Assembly: GCF_024385605.1 (NCBI RefSeq)
Contig: NZ_JANFOJ010000001.1
Span: 186,001-250,000, forward strand
Length of the DNA: 64,000 nt
Direction of reading: 5' to 3'
Source: Sporolactobacillus sp. STSJ-5
GTDB lineage: Bacteria > Bacillota > Bacilli > Bacillales > Sporolactobacillaceae
Below, piece after piece: positions 27,113-36,414 of this stretch. Both the position numbers and the translations under genes were made by a program. Each line of letters opens with the position of its first letter. The stretch's first letter is position 1. A model generated the notes under the pieces. That model had not been told where the DNA came from, searched no databases, and worked only from the letters and a program-made list of their open reading frames with translations.

Positions 27113-28102
27113 TTAATTTTCGTAATGGAAGGCTTGCTCACGTATGAATGGATAGGTTTTAATCGAATGAGCGTCCAAGTCTTCATGAAACAAATGAATG
27201 GCTGTAATCTGCCGGTTATCATATCCATGATAATAGAAAGTACCCGATTCAATGCACATTGCAGAAGTATAGATGGTCACATCCTCTAAACCGTCCGGAG
27301 TCACAACAGCTCCCTTTGGAAGATCGCATGTTGATAAAATGTGAAAGAGTCCGTTGATACCATCACGTTCCGTTTCGATACCAGTAATATTATTTTTCCA
27401 GTAGGCGGCACGCACAAATCGAGACGGTGGTGTGAAATCTCCGGGCAAACCGACTGATCCAGAACCTTGGCCGAATGCAGACAATTCCAATCCTTCCCAT
27501 CGAACAGGTTGCAGCTGGTTCGTCTGTAATCCGATATATTGTCTCAGATTGGTTAAATGCCACGAAAAATCAGGACTGTTTGTCATGACACCAGCCGGAT
27601 TGTCATAGACTTTAATCGTCTTTTCCAGTGGCTCGACAACAATACTTTTGCCCGTCTTGTCAGATAGAATCCAGTGAAGCGGCGGGATAACACCCATCTG
27701 TTCAACCAGAAAGTCTACAAATGTGACATGAGCAAGTGCCTCTTTTAGTTCTGTAATGCTGCCGAATTGGGACAAGCTCCAGAGCACAAAATCATGAGGG
27801 GCAACTGCCTCCATTCCCTGACCACGCACAGCATTGTAAGATGCAAAACCCGAGAAATAGAGTGTTGCGCAAGTCAAGCCGGCCTCATTCATACCGTCTG
27901 CGTACACAACAAAATCGTCTGAAACCGATGCCATTCCGATTATTCCGTACTTAGTTTTTATACGATTTCCAGAAGCTGCAGACATCCAAGAATAATTTCT
28001 CGGCATAATGGTGACCGTCTGACCCAGATCCATTGCAAAGTCCATCGTTCTGCCAAACAGGTGATGCCCATCCGTTGTTTCAAGTGTCAAACTTGTACAC
28101 AT
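27113..28102 (-). CDS. Choloylglycine hydrolase family (penicillin V acylase / bile salt hydrolase-like)
   Basis: An N-terminal-nucleophile amidase of 329 residues. The sequence begins MCTSLTLETTDGHHLFGRTMD: Cys2 becomes the nucleophile after Met removal, and Arg18 and Asp21 match catalytic positions of the family. The asparagine of MTNSPDFSWHLTNL and the arginine of PPSRFVRAAYW complete the set. It is closest in look to B. subtilis YxeI (penicillin V acylase) rather than intestinal bile salt hydrolases, and may act on acyl-homoserine lactones or other amides. GGGGGAG lies six bases before the ATG. Monocistronic. Confidence 0.92.
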   Translation of the reverse strand: MCTSLTLETTDGHHLFGRTMDFAMDLGQTVTIMPRNYSWMSAASGNRIKTKYGIIGMASVSDDFVVYADGMNEAGLTCATLYFSGFASYNAVRGQGMEAVAPHDFVLWSLSQFGSITELKEALAHVTFVDFLVEQMGVIPPLHWILSDKTGKSIVVEPLEKTIKVYDNPAGVMTNSPDFSWHLTNLRQYIGLQTNQLQPVRWEGLELSAFGQGSGSVGLPGDFTPPSRFVRAAYWKNNITGIETERDGINGLFHILSTCDLPKGAVVTPDGLEDVTIYTSAMCIESGTFYYHGYDNRQITAIHLFHEDLDAHSIKTYPFIREQAFHYEN

Positions 28103-28181
28103 TTCAAGCTCCCCCTCACAATGCTATTGATTTTTTCAGTATAGCATACCATTATGGTCATTTGGGAACCTTGAAATCCTA

Positions 28182-29081
28182 TCATCTAACACTTTTCAGA
28201 TGCTTAATGATCGGAAGCAACGACTCATTTCTTTGTTCAAAATAACCACGCATCGGATTGATCCCTTTAGAAATACGTTCCAGTACCGTCGCAATCGTAA
28301 ATAATTCAATACGGAGCGCATCATTTACTTCATCCCAAAACAATGGAGCTGCTACGGTTGCGCCTTCCTTGCCTCTGGGAGAGTAGGGACAGATGATTGT
28401 CTTTCCTTCTGCATGCTGAACATAATCGATATAAAGCCGACCGCCCCGATACTTTTTCAATCGCTCGGTTGTAAAGTGTTCCGGTGACTGACTCACGAGA
28501 AGATCGGAAATGAATTTAGTGAACAATCGCGTGTCTGAATAGCTGAGCCCAAGTCCTGAAATGGGAATATGGATCTGAATCCCTCTGCTTCCTGACAATT
28601 TTGGGAAGCTGACAATGGAAAGACGCTCGAAAAGCACGGACATCGCTACTGCTGCCTTAATTGCCAGCGGGAACGCCGAGCGATCAGGTGGATCTAGGTC
28701 AAAAATAATTTCTTTCGGTTGTTCCTCTCCTGCCTGTTGAAAAGGAATATGATATTCAACAGCGAGTTGATTGCCAAGCCAGACCAGAGTTGTCGCGTCG
28801 TGACACACAATGTAGCGAGTCCCGTCCTCTTCATAAGTACGAATGAATTCGGGTGCATAATCCGGACAATTTTTTTGAAAAAAAGACGTTCCGGGAACAC
28901 CATGCGGAAAGCGGATAACGGTTAACGCACGATCAGATAAAAACGGCAACATCATCGGCGCCGCTCTATTTAAATAGTCGATGAATTGTTGTTTATTTAT
29001 TAATGGATGCTGCCATATCGGCTTCTCCGGATGGGTAATCTGGATGCTGCGATCCAACAAAATCGATTCCGCTGTTTTCAT
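28182..29081 (-). CDS. LigD polymerase domain as a separate protein (end-joining)
   Basis: A 299-residue archaeo-eukaryotic-primase-type polymerase that fills ends during non-homologous end joining. Metal-binding DLD is in FDLDPPD (residues 127-133), and KLSGSRGIQIHIPI near 160 is the family's ribonucleotide-binding block. In B. subtilis this domain is the C-terminal half of LigD (YkoU). Here it is a separate gene whose ATG overlaps the stop of the ligase gene by four bases. GAGGAG lies eight bases upstream inside the ligase gene, so translation is coupled. Confidence 0.92.
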   Translation of the reverse strand: MKTAESILLDRSIQITHPEKPIWQHPLINKQQFIDYLNRAAPMMLPFLSDRALTVIRFPHGVPGTSFFQKNCPDYAPEFIRTYEEDGTRYIVCHDATTLVWLGNQLAVEYHIPFQQAGEEQPKEIIFDLDPPDRSAFPLAIKAAVAMSVLFERLSIVSFPKLSGSRGIQIHIPISGLGLSYSDTRLFTKFISDLLVSQSPEHFTTERLKKYRGGRLYIDYVQHAEGKTIICPYSPRGKEGATVAAPLFWDEVNDALRIELFTIATVLERISKGINPMRGYFEQRNESLLPIIKHLKSVR

Positions 29082-30031
29082 TCATTCATCTCCTCAATCC
29101 TGCATTGTTCGGGACTTACATGAACAAAAGCCTGTATGCTCGGCTGTCTGAGTACCCCGCTAGCTGTCCATTCCTGAAACGCAACCTTGACAGTAAGCTG
29201 AGGCTGCATCCATTGTGCTTCCGCACTTCGATCCACTCGATTAACAAACGGATTCTCTTCTCGTCTCAATCGGTTGGCGAGCACAGTAACCAATTTCCAA
29301 TCTTCTTCTGTTAATTTACCTGTCCCCACATGTCCAATATAAACAAAATGTCTTCCTGAATCATACAATCCGAGAAGCAGAGCATTAACTGTACCCGATC
29401 TTTTGGTCACTCCTCCAACAATTGCGATTAAATCACGTGTCACTTTAATTTTTCGCCAATTTTCATTTTTACCGTTAATAAGGTATGTGCTGTTTTGTTC
29501 TTTTGAAACAATGCCTTCCATGTGCCGTGCCTTTACAGATGCAAACAGTGACTCACCATCTTTAAACATCGGCACAAGTTGAACTTGATCACTCACCGGC
29601 AGCCATTTCTTCAACAGTTCTATGCGTTCACAAAGTGATCGCTCATTAACCCATTCTCCATTACAGAAAATCAAATCGAAGACCATATAAAAGACAGGAA
29701 CGGCATGCATCAGCATTGGAATACGTGACTGATTGTGCACGCTGTCCCTCTTCATGACCTCGTGAAAAGATGGCTTTCCATGAGAATCCAACGCAATAAC
29801 TTCCCCATCCAGGATGAATGAATTCGCCTTCGTGTTTTGACGAATGATATCAAGTTCAGGATAGTTTTTCGTTCGTTCATTTTTTCTTCGGTTAAACAGT
29901 CGCAGTTCATGTCCATCGTAATAAGTTAAGATGCGTATGCCGTCCCATTTCACTTGATGAATCCAATTCACTCCGGTTGGAATTTCCGTTTCACGAATCG
30001 GTTCGAAGGGTACAATTGGTTGAAGATTCAT
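29078..30031 (-). CDS. ligD: ATP-dependent DNA ligase domain of LigD as a separate protein
   Basis: A 317-residue ATP-dependent ligase. The adenylation motif KWDG has Lys28 as nucleophile; LDGEVIALD, the MEGIVSKE block and the WRKIK motif follow, with an OB domain from about residue 200. It seals breaks brought together by Ku. It is the middle gene of the order Ku, ligase, polymerase, separated from Ku by three bases. The order ligase then polymerase is that of fused YkoU, which suggests the fused gene was split or was never fused here. The ribosome binding site for this gene is weak, so coupling to Ku translation is likely. Confidence 0.92.
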   Translation of the reverse strand: MNLQPIVPFEPIRETEIPTGVNWIHQVKWDGIRILTYYDGHELRLFNRRKNERTKNYPELDIIRQNTKANSFILDGEVIALDSHGKPSFHEVMKRDSVHNQSRIPMLMHAVPVFYMVFDLIFCNGEWVNERSLCERIELLKKWLPVSDQVQLVPMFKDGESLFASVKARHMEGIVSKEQNSTYLINGKNENWRKIKVTRDLIAIVGGVTKRSGTVNALLLGLYDSGRHFVYIGHVGTGKLTEEDWKLVTVLANRLRREENPFVNRVDRSAEAQWMQPQLTVKVAFQEWTASGVLRQPSIQAFVHVSPEQCRIEEMNE

Positions 30032-30034
30032 CGT

Positions 30035-30850
30035 TTAGACCGTCTTTTTCCGGCGTGCGGTTGTTTTTCTTTTTGGTTTGGTTTCCTTTACACTTGCTTC
30101 AAGTGCGGAAAGCAAGTCGACGACATTCGGTTGTTGCGCACGACCTTTCTTCTGTTTTGCAGGCATCCCTGAAACCTTGTCTTCAATTAATTTTTCCAGC
30201 TTTAATCGGTAGTCGTCTTTATAATGCTCCGGTTGAAAAACAGTTGTCAGCTGATCAATCAACTGATTCGCAATCATCATTTCTTTCGGTGCATTATCTG
30301 TCTTCAGGTCACCGAGGCCGGGAACCTCACTGACACTGCGGACCTCATCCGGGTAATACAATGTTTCAAGCAGCATTCCGTTCTCAAAGCTGCGGATTGC
30401 AGCAAGATGCTGTTTTGAGCGAATGATAATATTAGCAATCGCGATTTTATTTGAATCCTGAATAGCCTGCTTCAATAAAGAAAACGCGCGCAAACCATTA
30501 CCACTGTCCGGACCAATGAAATAGGATTTTTCGTAATATATGGGGTCAATTTCATCTAATTTCACAAAATTAATTATTTCTACATGCTTGTCTCCGTCCT
30601 CTTGGAGATCATTTAGTTCCTGTTCGCTGATTGGTACAAACTGCCCCGGCGAATATTCGTATCCTTTAACTATTGCTTCATTCTCGACTGCTTTTCCGCA
30701 TTTCGAACAGGTACGTGTATAATTAATCGGTGCCATACACTCCTTATGCAGCATTCGTAAGCGAACGTCTTTATTTTCGGTCGCAGTATATAATTTGACG
30801 GGAATATAGACGAGCCCAAACTGTATGGAGCCTTTCCACATTGTTCGCAT
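30035..30850 (-). CDS. ku: Ku homodimer subunit for non-homologous end joining
   Basis: A 271-residue bacterial Ku: core starting MWKGSIQFGLVYIPVKLYTAT, a CSKCGKAVEN zinc-like pair near residue 42, KSYFIGPDSG near 105, and a basic tail KPKRKTTARRKKTV that binds DNA and ligase. It rings DNA ends and recruits the ligase. I place the start at 30850, where GAGGTG lies six bases upstream; the frame is open 22 codons further. It heads a three-gene operon with the ligase and polymerase genes. A promoter at about 31009-31038 is followed by a terminator-like hairpin before the gene. Confidence 0.95.
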   Translation of the reverse strand: MRTMWKGSIQFGLVYIPVKLYTATENKDVRLRMLHKECMAPINYTRTCSKCGKAVENEAIVKGYEYSPGQFVPISEQELNDLQEDGDKHVEIINFVKLDEIDPIYYEKSYFIGPDSGNGLRAFSLLKQAIQDSNKIAIANIIIRSKQHLAAIRSFENGMLLETLYYPDEVRSVSEVPGLGDLKTDNAPKEMMIANQLIDQLTTVFQPEHYKDDYRLKLEKLIEDKVSGMPAKQKKGRAQQPNVVDLLSALEASVKETKPKRKTTARRKKTV

Positions 30851-30938
30851 CTTGTTCACCTCGGCATTAGTATGTGCGCGTGAGCAATCCAATAACTGCG
30901 AACTGACTATTTTCATTATTTTTACAGAAAAAGGGCAG

Positions 30939-30967
30939 AAAAAAAGCCTCTCAAATTATTGAGAAGC
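30939..30967 (-). terminator. Terminator-like hairpin in the leader of the Ku operon
   Basis: On the minus strand, stem GCTTCTCAA / TTGAGAGGC (one mismatch or wobble) with a four-base loop is followed by seven T. It lies about 40 bases after the expected start of transcription and about 90 bases before Ku. It could attenuate the operon or end a short RNA. Confidence 0.7.
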
Positions 30968-31008
30968 GAAAAAAGGATGTTACATATCAGAAACAGAAGG
31001 CAATTCAT

Positions 31009-31038
31009 ATTATATAACTTGGAATAAAATAAGCACAA
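31009..31038 (-). promoter_or_regulatory. Candidate sigma-A promoter upstream of the Ku operon
   Basis: On the minus strand: TTGTGC (31038-31033), 18-base spacer, TATAAT (31014-31009). The -10 is perfect. The terminator-like hairpin at 30939-30967 lies directly downstream. Confidence 0.65.
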
Positions 31039-31100
31039 GTTTTTTGTTTTTAAAAAATCACCCCAAAATTTTTAAATGAACAGCAACCAAGTGCAGAAAC

Positions 31101-31126
31101 AAAAAAAAGGATCTTTCTCAAGATCC
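31101..31126 (-). terminator. Terminator of the small membrane peptide gene
   Basis: Stem GGATCTT / AAGATCC with a four-base loop, followed on the minus strand by eight T. Confidence 0.85.
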
Positions 31127-31312
31127 TAAAAGGGGGGTTATTACTTTCACGAGTTACAAGTTTAGCATAACAGAGAATGAACAAAAATTCTACAAATTTG
31201 CAAATATTTTATTATAATAATGTTTTTTCTTTATTATTTGTTTTTTCCCAATGCTGTAGCTCTTGCTGCACTCCTGCCTTTTCTCTAATTGTTACAATCA
31301 AACAAATAGAGC

Positions 31313-31408
31313 TTACCAGAACGCAATCATCAGGCTGATGACAATGACCCAAAATGGTATGCAGATCACCATTGCCCATAACGCACCTTTAAAAAAATTA
31401 CCCTCCAT
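31313..31408 (-). CDS. Small membrane peptide, 31 residues
   Basis: MEGNFFKGALWAMVICIPFW followed by a hydrophobic stretch ending in IAFW: a short N-terminal head and one membrane helix with three Trp. GAGGTG lies six bases before this ATG; an in-frame ATG two codons upstream overlaps the SD. It has its own near-consensus promoter (31483-31511) and terminator (31101-31126), which argues for a real gene. Short hydrophobic peptides of this look are common in Bacillaceae but I cannot name the family. Confidence 0.7.
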   Translation of the reverse strand: MEGNFFKGALWAMVICIPFWVIVISLMIAFW

Positions 31409-31482
31409 GTCCATCACCTCGTTACTCCGAATCAAGAATGACCTTCATCGGCAGTATGTCCGTAACGACAACATGAGATACG

Positions 31483-31511
31483 ATTTTACCTAATTTATTC
31501 AAAAGGTGCAA
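31483..31511 (-). promoter_or_regulatory. Promoter of the small membrane peptide gene
   Basis: On the minus strand TTGCAC (31511-31506), 17-base spacer, TAAAAT (31488-31483), about 75 bases before the peptide's ATG. Confidence 0.7.
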
Positions 31512-31663
31512 AAAAGGCGATTTGGCTCGTTCATATCCCCATTCAAAAGACTTGAACCAACATAATATGTATTATCAGGCAAAAAGTTCATGATGTCTGA
31601 TAACCGCCATATGAGTGCCCCTCCTCATCACTCCCTAAACGCAGCGGTGTCGCTTTCGCGACA

Positions 31664-31697
31664 AAAAGAGAGCCGGACTGGATATCCGGCTCTCTTT
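31664..31697. terminator. Terminator of the rph-rdgB-ysnB operon
   Basis: A very strong stem AAAAGAGAGCCGGA / TCCGGCTCTCTTTT with T runs on both strands. It lies just after the ysnB stop. A second small hairpin TGTCGC/GCGACA lies at 31648-31663. Confidence 0.93.
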
Positions 31698-31711
31698 TCT
31701 ATTGATCACAT

Positions 31712-32236
31712 TTATTTCTTCAGCTTAAACGATTGGGAAAATGCGTCAACCGGCTTGCCGTCAAACGTATAATAAGTGACTTGAGCAGTCTTTTGTTCAT
31801 TATCATAATCAAAAATAACGAATGTTCCTTCTTGATAATTACGCGGAAGCCGCAAACTTCCGGGATTAATCACAATCATACCGTCCTTTTGGAATGCACC
31901 GGCAAAATGTGTGTGACCAAAACAAACAACATTCGCCTTCACTTCAAGTCCACGGTAGCATAGTCGTGCGGGAGATTGGCGGACGCCGAGCAAATGCCCA
32001 TGCGCAACAAGAAAGGTCAATCCACCAATCTTTTTCACACATTCATTAGGATAAGCACCAGGATAATCACAGTTTCCTTCAACAGCTGCTGCAAAGCCTT
32101 CCATTTCCGGACAATCCGGCTGCAGTTCGGAATCGCCGCAATGGATCATAAAATCGACCTTGCTTGCATAGCGTTGCTTCAACTCAGCTAATTCATGAGT
32201 AAAACCGTGGGTATCACTGACAATTAAACACTTCAT
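31712..32236 (-). CDS. ysnB: Metallophosphoesterase, YsnB/YfcE family
   Basis: A 174-residue calcineurin-like phosphoesterase: SDTHGF (residues 8-13), HCGDSE near 33, GNCD near 54, AHGH near 75 and CFGHTHFAG near 105 hold the two-metal site. Members hydrolyse model phosphodiesters; the natural substrate is unsettled. It overlaps the rdgB stop by four bases (ATGA) and closes the rph-rdgB-ysnB operon, as in B. subtilis. Confidence 0.93.
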   Translation of the reverse strand: MKCLIVSDTHGFTHELAELKQRYASKVDFMIHCGDSELQPDCPEMEGFAAAVEGNCDYPGAYPNECVKKIGGLTFLVAHGHLLGVRQSPARLCYRGLEVKANVVCFGHTHFAGAFQKDGMIVINPGSLRLPRNYQEGTFVIFDYDNEQKTAQVTYYTFDGKPVDAFSQSFKLKK

Positions 32237-32838
32237 TCAGTGTCACCAACCCAGCTTGTCCATCGTTCTTGCAACTGCTTCAATGCACGAGCACGATGGC
32301 TGATCTTGTTCTTCTCATCATCGCCCATTTGTGCAAAGGTCAAATGCCGTTCCGGAATCAGGAATAGCGGATCATAACCGAACCCATCTTCTCCGCGTCG
32401 TTCCATTGTGATGAATCCGTCACAGCGGCCTTCGGCAAAGTGAGTCGGTTGGCCGGGCTTGCTGATTGCGAGTACACAGACAAAATGTGCTGTTCGCTCG
32501 CTTTCAGGCACGCCTGCAAGTTTTTTCAACAACAGATCAATATTATGCTCACTGTTCTTATCCAGACCTGCGTAGCGTGCGGAAAAAATCCCCGGTTCGC
32601 CGTTTAACGCATCGACACACAGCCCTGAATCATCTGCCAAGGTGATCATGCCTGTCTCTTGAGATAATGCTTCCGCTTTTAATGCAGCATTCTCACGAAA
32701 TGTTGTTCCAGTTTCCGGTACATCCGTGTGAATATCCATATCTTTTAAAGAAAAAACTTCTGCATCGAATTCAGCAAGCAGTGCTTTAAATTCTTTTATT
32801 TTTCCTGGATTATTTGAGGCAATCAATACTTTAATCAC
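32233..32838 (-). CDS. rdgB: dITP/XTP pyrophosphatase (Ham1/RdgB family)
   Basis: A house-cleaning enzyme that hydrolyses dITP, ITP and XTP to monophosphates. SNNPGK at the N-terminus, [14 protein letters not shown] near residue 67, and [14 protein letters not shown] plus SHRARAL near the end are diagnostic. Length 201 is standard (B. subtilis YsnA). The start is GTG, overlapping the rph stop (GTGA), so translation is coupled. Confidence 0.96.
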   Translation of the reverse strand: MIKVLIASNNPGKIKEFKALLAEFDAEVFSLKDMDIHTDVPETGTTFRENAALKAEALSQETGMITLADDSGLCVDALNGEPGIFSARYAGLDKNSEHNIDLLLKKLAGVPESERTAHFVCVLAISKPGQPTHFAEGRCDGFITMERRGEDGFGYDPLFLIPERHLTFAQMGDDEKNKISHRARALKQLQERWTSWVGDTE

Positions 32839-33611
32839 TTATTTGTTCCCACCTTTTGTTCGACAACTAAATCGCCAAGAATGGTTTTTTCTGCTTCAAT
32901 CAATTCATGGATTCCTTTTTTTGCAAGTGAAAGCAGTTTCGCCAATTCCTCTTCACTAAAGGTCGCTTCCTCGCCGGTTCCTTGAATTTCAATAAATTCG
33001 TCGCGACCGTTCATGACAATGTTCATATCAACATCAGTAGTCGAATCTTCTTTATAACAGAGATCCAATAACGGACCATAGATCGGATGGATGCCCACCG
33101 AGGTCGCTGCAAGATAGGATCTGATCGGCATATGGCTGATCTGCTTCCGTTCAAGTGCATGTCTGAATGCCAGTACCGCCGCGACAAAAGCACCTGTAAT
33201 GGACGCGGTACGCGTACCTCCGTCCGCTTGGATGACATCGCAATCAATCCACAATGTGCGTTCGCCCATCGCCTCAAGATCGACAACGGAACGCAGCGCG
33301 CGGCCAATCAAACGCTGAATTTCCATGGTTCTGCCGGTCACTTTTCCTTTAGTAGATTCACGCATATTGCGCTCAGGCGTGGCGCGAGGAAGCATCGCAT
33401 ACTCTGCGGTAACCCACCCTTTTTTATGCCCACGCAAAAAAGGCGGCACGCGGTCTTCAATGCTCGCATTGCAAATCACTTTTGTTTTGCCTACCGAAAT
33501 AAGTACCGAACCTTCTGGATGAATAATAAAATCCGGTTGAATTTGAATAGACCTTAGTTCGTCGCTTGCTCTGCCGTCTGGTCTCATTACTTCAATTGCC
33601 CCCGTGTCCAT
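32835..33611 (-). CDS. rph: Ribonuclease PH
   Basis: A phosphate-dependent 3'-5' exonuclease that trims tRNA precursors; it acts as a hexamer. RPDGR near residue 10, [17 protein letters not shown] near 63, the basic [15 protein letters not shown] near 88 and [14 protein letters not shown] near 122 are the family's conserved blocks. Length 258. AAAGGAG precedes the ATG. First gene of the rph-rdgB-ysnB operon, downstream of gerM as in B. subtilis. Confidence 0.97.
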   Translation of the reverse strand: MDTGAIEVMRPDGRASDELRSIQIQPDFIIHPEGSVLISVGKTKVICNASIEDRVPPFLRGHKKGWVTAEYAMLPRATPERNMRESTKGKVTGRTMEIQRLIGRALRSVVDLEAMGERTLWIDCDVIQADGGTRTASITGAFVAAVLAFRHALERKQISHMPIRSYLAATSVGIHPIYGPLLDLCYKEDSTTDVDMNIVMNGRDEFIEIQGTGEEATFSEEELAKLLSLAKKGIHELIEAEKTILGDLVVEQKVGTNK

Positions 33612-33730
33612 TATTAGGGCTCCTTTTTTAGCAATCAGCTTTGTTAAAGGATCTCGTTGTTCATACTATTATTGACTCATTCAGTGCAAATGAGCCAATA
33701 AACAACCTCATCGTTTAATCACCTAGTGCA

Positions 33731-33762
33731 AAAAAGAAGAGAAGCCCTGTCTGCTCCTCTTA
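33731..33762 (-). terminator. Terminator of gerM
   Basis: On the minus strand, AGAGGAGC pairs with GCTTCTCT (G-U pairs included) followed by TCTTTTTT. It separates gerM from rph. Confidence 0.65.
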
Positions 33763-33787
33763 CTATACCATATTTTCATTAATTAAA

Positions 33788-34807
33788 TTACAGGCCGGTC
33801 GCATCAACCCAATCGCGAGAAACCGCTCCGGATAATGTTTTCCCGGATTCCAAAGTCATCTTTGTCGCATGCCCTACTTGTATCGACACCTTTTGAATCG
33901 CTGGGTCCCCTGTAAGTGTGAGAACAAGACTGCGAACGACTTGATCATTGATTGTCTTCGCCTTTTTATTATCATAAATAGCACTGTTAAAATGGAGATA
34001 TACCGTTCCATTCTTGATTTGCGGTTTTTCAGTCAACTGAATATCGGGGTTCATCGGTGAAATGAGTGCCCCTGCCGCCGGTTCGTGAATGAGTGCATTG
34101 ACGAGGCCGGTTACGCGATCCGAACCGACAGTCCCACGAACTGTTACCGGAACATCGTAGGTTTTTCCTTTGTTGGCAGCCATATAATAGACCGTAAGCG
34201 GTTCACTGCCGCTGACATCAGCCACATCGCCGGTGACTTGATTAATCCCGTCCGCACGTGTAAGTCCTCTGCCAACTACATTTTTAGTTGACGGCCATGC
34301 TTCCATTGCTTTGCCGTCAACTGTGATTGTCACTGATTTTACAGCCTGAAATTGAGTGAGCGTCCAGACAATAGACTGAATGGCTTGCCTCTGACTCGCT
34401 GCGGGTGTATCAAGCAGGTCCTTAGAAAAATCAGCTGTTGCATTACCCCTTTGATCTGTAGATACATTCTTTACTTCCGTCCCCGAAGGCAGTGTTGCCT
34501 GAAATCCGTTTGGTAACAAGTTGGAGACCGGTCCGTCAGCAACCAAATAGTTTAATACCTGCTTTGTCACCGCATTTGTTTTCGGCAAACCGACCATTTG
34601 TGGGACAACAAATCCATTGGCATCAGTTAAATACAAGACTCTTTCAGTAAATTCCTGATGCTTGCTGGTTTTAACCAAATCGGACTTGCTGTTTACATAC
34701 TTAACGCTATCCGGTTCACGATCAGCCATGCCGCCGCAACCTGCAAGCAGCGCCATCGATACTGCAAGACAAGCGCCAGCCAAAACGAATGATGTTCGAC
34801 GATACAT
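33788..34807 (-). CDS. gerM: GerM, spore lipoprotein with two GerMN domains
   Basis: GerM is a lipoprotein needed for efficient sporulation and germination, helping tether the engulfing membrane complex. The 339-residue protein has a lipobox LLAGC near residue 24 and two GerMN domains, about 65-185 and 205-335. The second ends with SKTLSGAVSRDW-type sequence. The ATG at 34807 follows GGAGGG by six bases; the frame extends 18 codons further without a site. The position next to rph matches B. subtilis. A terminator separates it from rph, so it can be controlled alone. Confidence 0.93.
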   Translation of the reverse strand: MYRRTSFVLAGACLAVSMALLAGCGGMADREPDSVKYVNSKSDLVKTSKHQEFTERVLYLTDANGFVVPQMVGLPKTNAVTKQVLNYLVADGPVSNLLPNGFQATLPSGTEVKNVSTDQRGNATADFSKDLLDTPAASQRQAIQSIVWTLTQFQAVKSVTITVDGKAMEAWPSTKNVVGRGLTRADGINQVTGDVADVSGSEPLTVYYMAANKGKTYDVPVTVRGTVGSDRVTGLVNALIHEPAAGALISPMNPDIQLTEKPQIKNGTVYLHFNSAIYDNKKAKTINDQVVRSLVLTLTGDPAIQKVSIQVGHATKMTLESGKTLSGAVSRDWVDATGL

Positions 34808-35031
34808 AATGTACCCTCCTCGTAAATCCCTATGGGTTGTACTAACATGTATACGAGCCATCCAATCGAATAGACCTTTGTTTTTTTGAAAAGCTGTTTT
34901 TCTTAATTCTGAAACTAAGGTTTCATTCTTATTATTTAAACAATGAGAAAATTACACCAAATAATGATATACTTTTGTATAAAATAGTGATTTTTTTACA
35001 TACCTGCTTGTATCACGTGGAGGTGTTTCCC

Positions 35032-36402
35032 CTGATCCTTTTTAAAAGAAAGCAGCAGCACAATGAAATCCATTCACAAAATCATTCAAACAACCGTAAT
35101 TCAATGGGCAGAATACAAGTGGCTGCCGATCAGCTGAAAGGCGTTGTCGAACAGCTGAAGCTCGCTGCAGAGGCTTTGAACGAGTCCTCTAGTTCAAGCC
35201 AAACCAGTGTTTCAGAGTTCAAAAGACATACAACGCATACTGCTGAAAGCGCAGCGCAAGTTAATGAACAAATGCATGTAATTCAAAACTCCGCACAAAC
35301 AATACTTTCAATTGTGAGCAGTGTGCAAGCAGACAGCGAGCAGGCTTATCAAGATCTTGGTTCTTCTTTAGAAGCGGTCAGCGGATTAGAAAAGACCATG
35401 TCAGGCATCTTAAATGGTCATCGCGAGCTTATGAGTCAAATGAATGAGCTTGTCGCACATTCAAGAAAAATAGACCAAGTCTTCCAATTGATCGGTTCCA
35501 TCTCCGAAGAAACGAATATTCTTTCGCTAAACGCTGCTATTGAGGCTGCCCGGGCAGGCGAAGCAGGAAAAGGATTTTCCGTTGTCGCGTCTGAAATTCG
35601 CAAACTTTCTTCTGAAACGCAGCAAGCGGTGCACGACACAAAACAGACCACACAACTGATACAGAAGGAAATCAGTCGATCGACTGAACGTGTCAATAAG
35701 GAAACAGCCGAAATTGACAAAGGATCAGAAAAATTGCAGCACATTGTCGCAAACTTAAGCGACTTTAAAGAAAAATTGGAGACGATCATGCTCGGCAGCA
35801 AGGAATCTGCAGCTTCTGTTAATGAACAAACAGGAAGCATCTCCACAATTTCTGATCTAATTAATCAAATTTCAGCAATGACACAGACGAATCAAGCGCT
35901 TGCAGAAACAGTTGAACAAGACGTGTCGAACCAATTCACCAGCATTGATCAAATGCTGGCATTGAACAAACTGCTAATTGGCACCTCAAATGAGCTTCAT
36001 AACTCGATTCAACAGGATGAACGTATGGCCATTCAAATCAACGCAAATCAACTGAAATCGATGAAGCAGTCAATCCTGCAATTCAGTGAGGAACACCCGC
36101 TCGCGCCTATTGAACCTGCACAGCATAAAAGGATCCTGAGCATTCTTAAGGAAAGTTATCCCGAACTTGAAGCGGTCTGGTCGAATTTTCCCGACGGTTC
36201 GTTTGTTTATTCAGAGCCGGCAGCTGCTCTTGCAAACGCAGGTGCGCGAACTTGGTTTGTGGAGGCAATGAAGGGTTCGCCATATGTGTCAAAACCTTAT
36301 TATTCTGCGATTACAAAGCAGCCTTGCGTTACGTTGTCCTTTCCTATTTTCCAATCCGGACAAGTAATCGGTGTTTTTGGAACAGATTTAACGGTTCATT
36401 GA
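35032..36402 (+). CDS. Soluble methyl-accepting chemotaxis protein with C-terminal sensor domain
   Basis: No membrane segment is present. A long coiled-coil signalling domain comes first, with its conserved hairpin tip [20 protein letters not shown] at about residues 158-177. The C-terminal 100 residues form a Cache/PAS-like sensor ([20 protein letters not shown], then [10 protein letters not shown]). This order, signalling before sensing, is the reverse of usual chemoreceptors, and a Cache-like fold in the cytoplasm is uncommon. A clear GGAGGTG at 35019-35025 places initiation at CTG 35032; the only upstream start (TTG 34975) has no ribosome binding site, and the first in-frame ATG is 24 codons later, also without one. 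It would report through CheA, which is not encoded here. Confidence 0.87.
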   Translation: MILFKRKQQHNEIHSQNHSNNRNSMGRIQVAADQLKGVVEQLKLAAEALNESSSSSQTSVSEFKRHTTHTAESAAQVNEQMHVIQNSAQTILSIVSSVQADSEQAYQDLGSSLEAVSGLEKTMSGILNGHRELMSQMNELVAHSRKIDQVFQLIGSISEETNILSLNAAIEAARAGEAGKGFSVVASEIRKLSSETQQAVHDTKQTTQLIQKEISRSTERVNKETAEIDKGSEKLQHIVANLSDFKEKLETIMLGSKESAASVNEQTGSISTISDLINQISAMTQTNQALAETVEQDVSNQFTSIDQMLALNKLLIGTSNELHNSIQQDERMAIQINANQLKSMKQSILQFSEEHPLAPIEPAQHKRILSILKESYPELEAVWSNFPDGSFVYSEPAAALANAGARTWFVEAMKGSPYVSKPYYSAITKQPCVTLSFPIFQSGQVIGVFGTDLTVH

Positions 36403-36414
36403 AATGGTGTAACA

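Noticed and set aside
30868-30874. CATACTA as a sigma-G -10 for the Ku operon
   Set aside because: It lies so near the start codon that the transcript would begin inside the ribosome binding site, and no convincing -35 is present.
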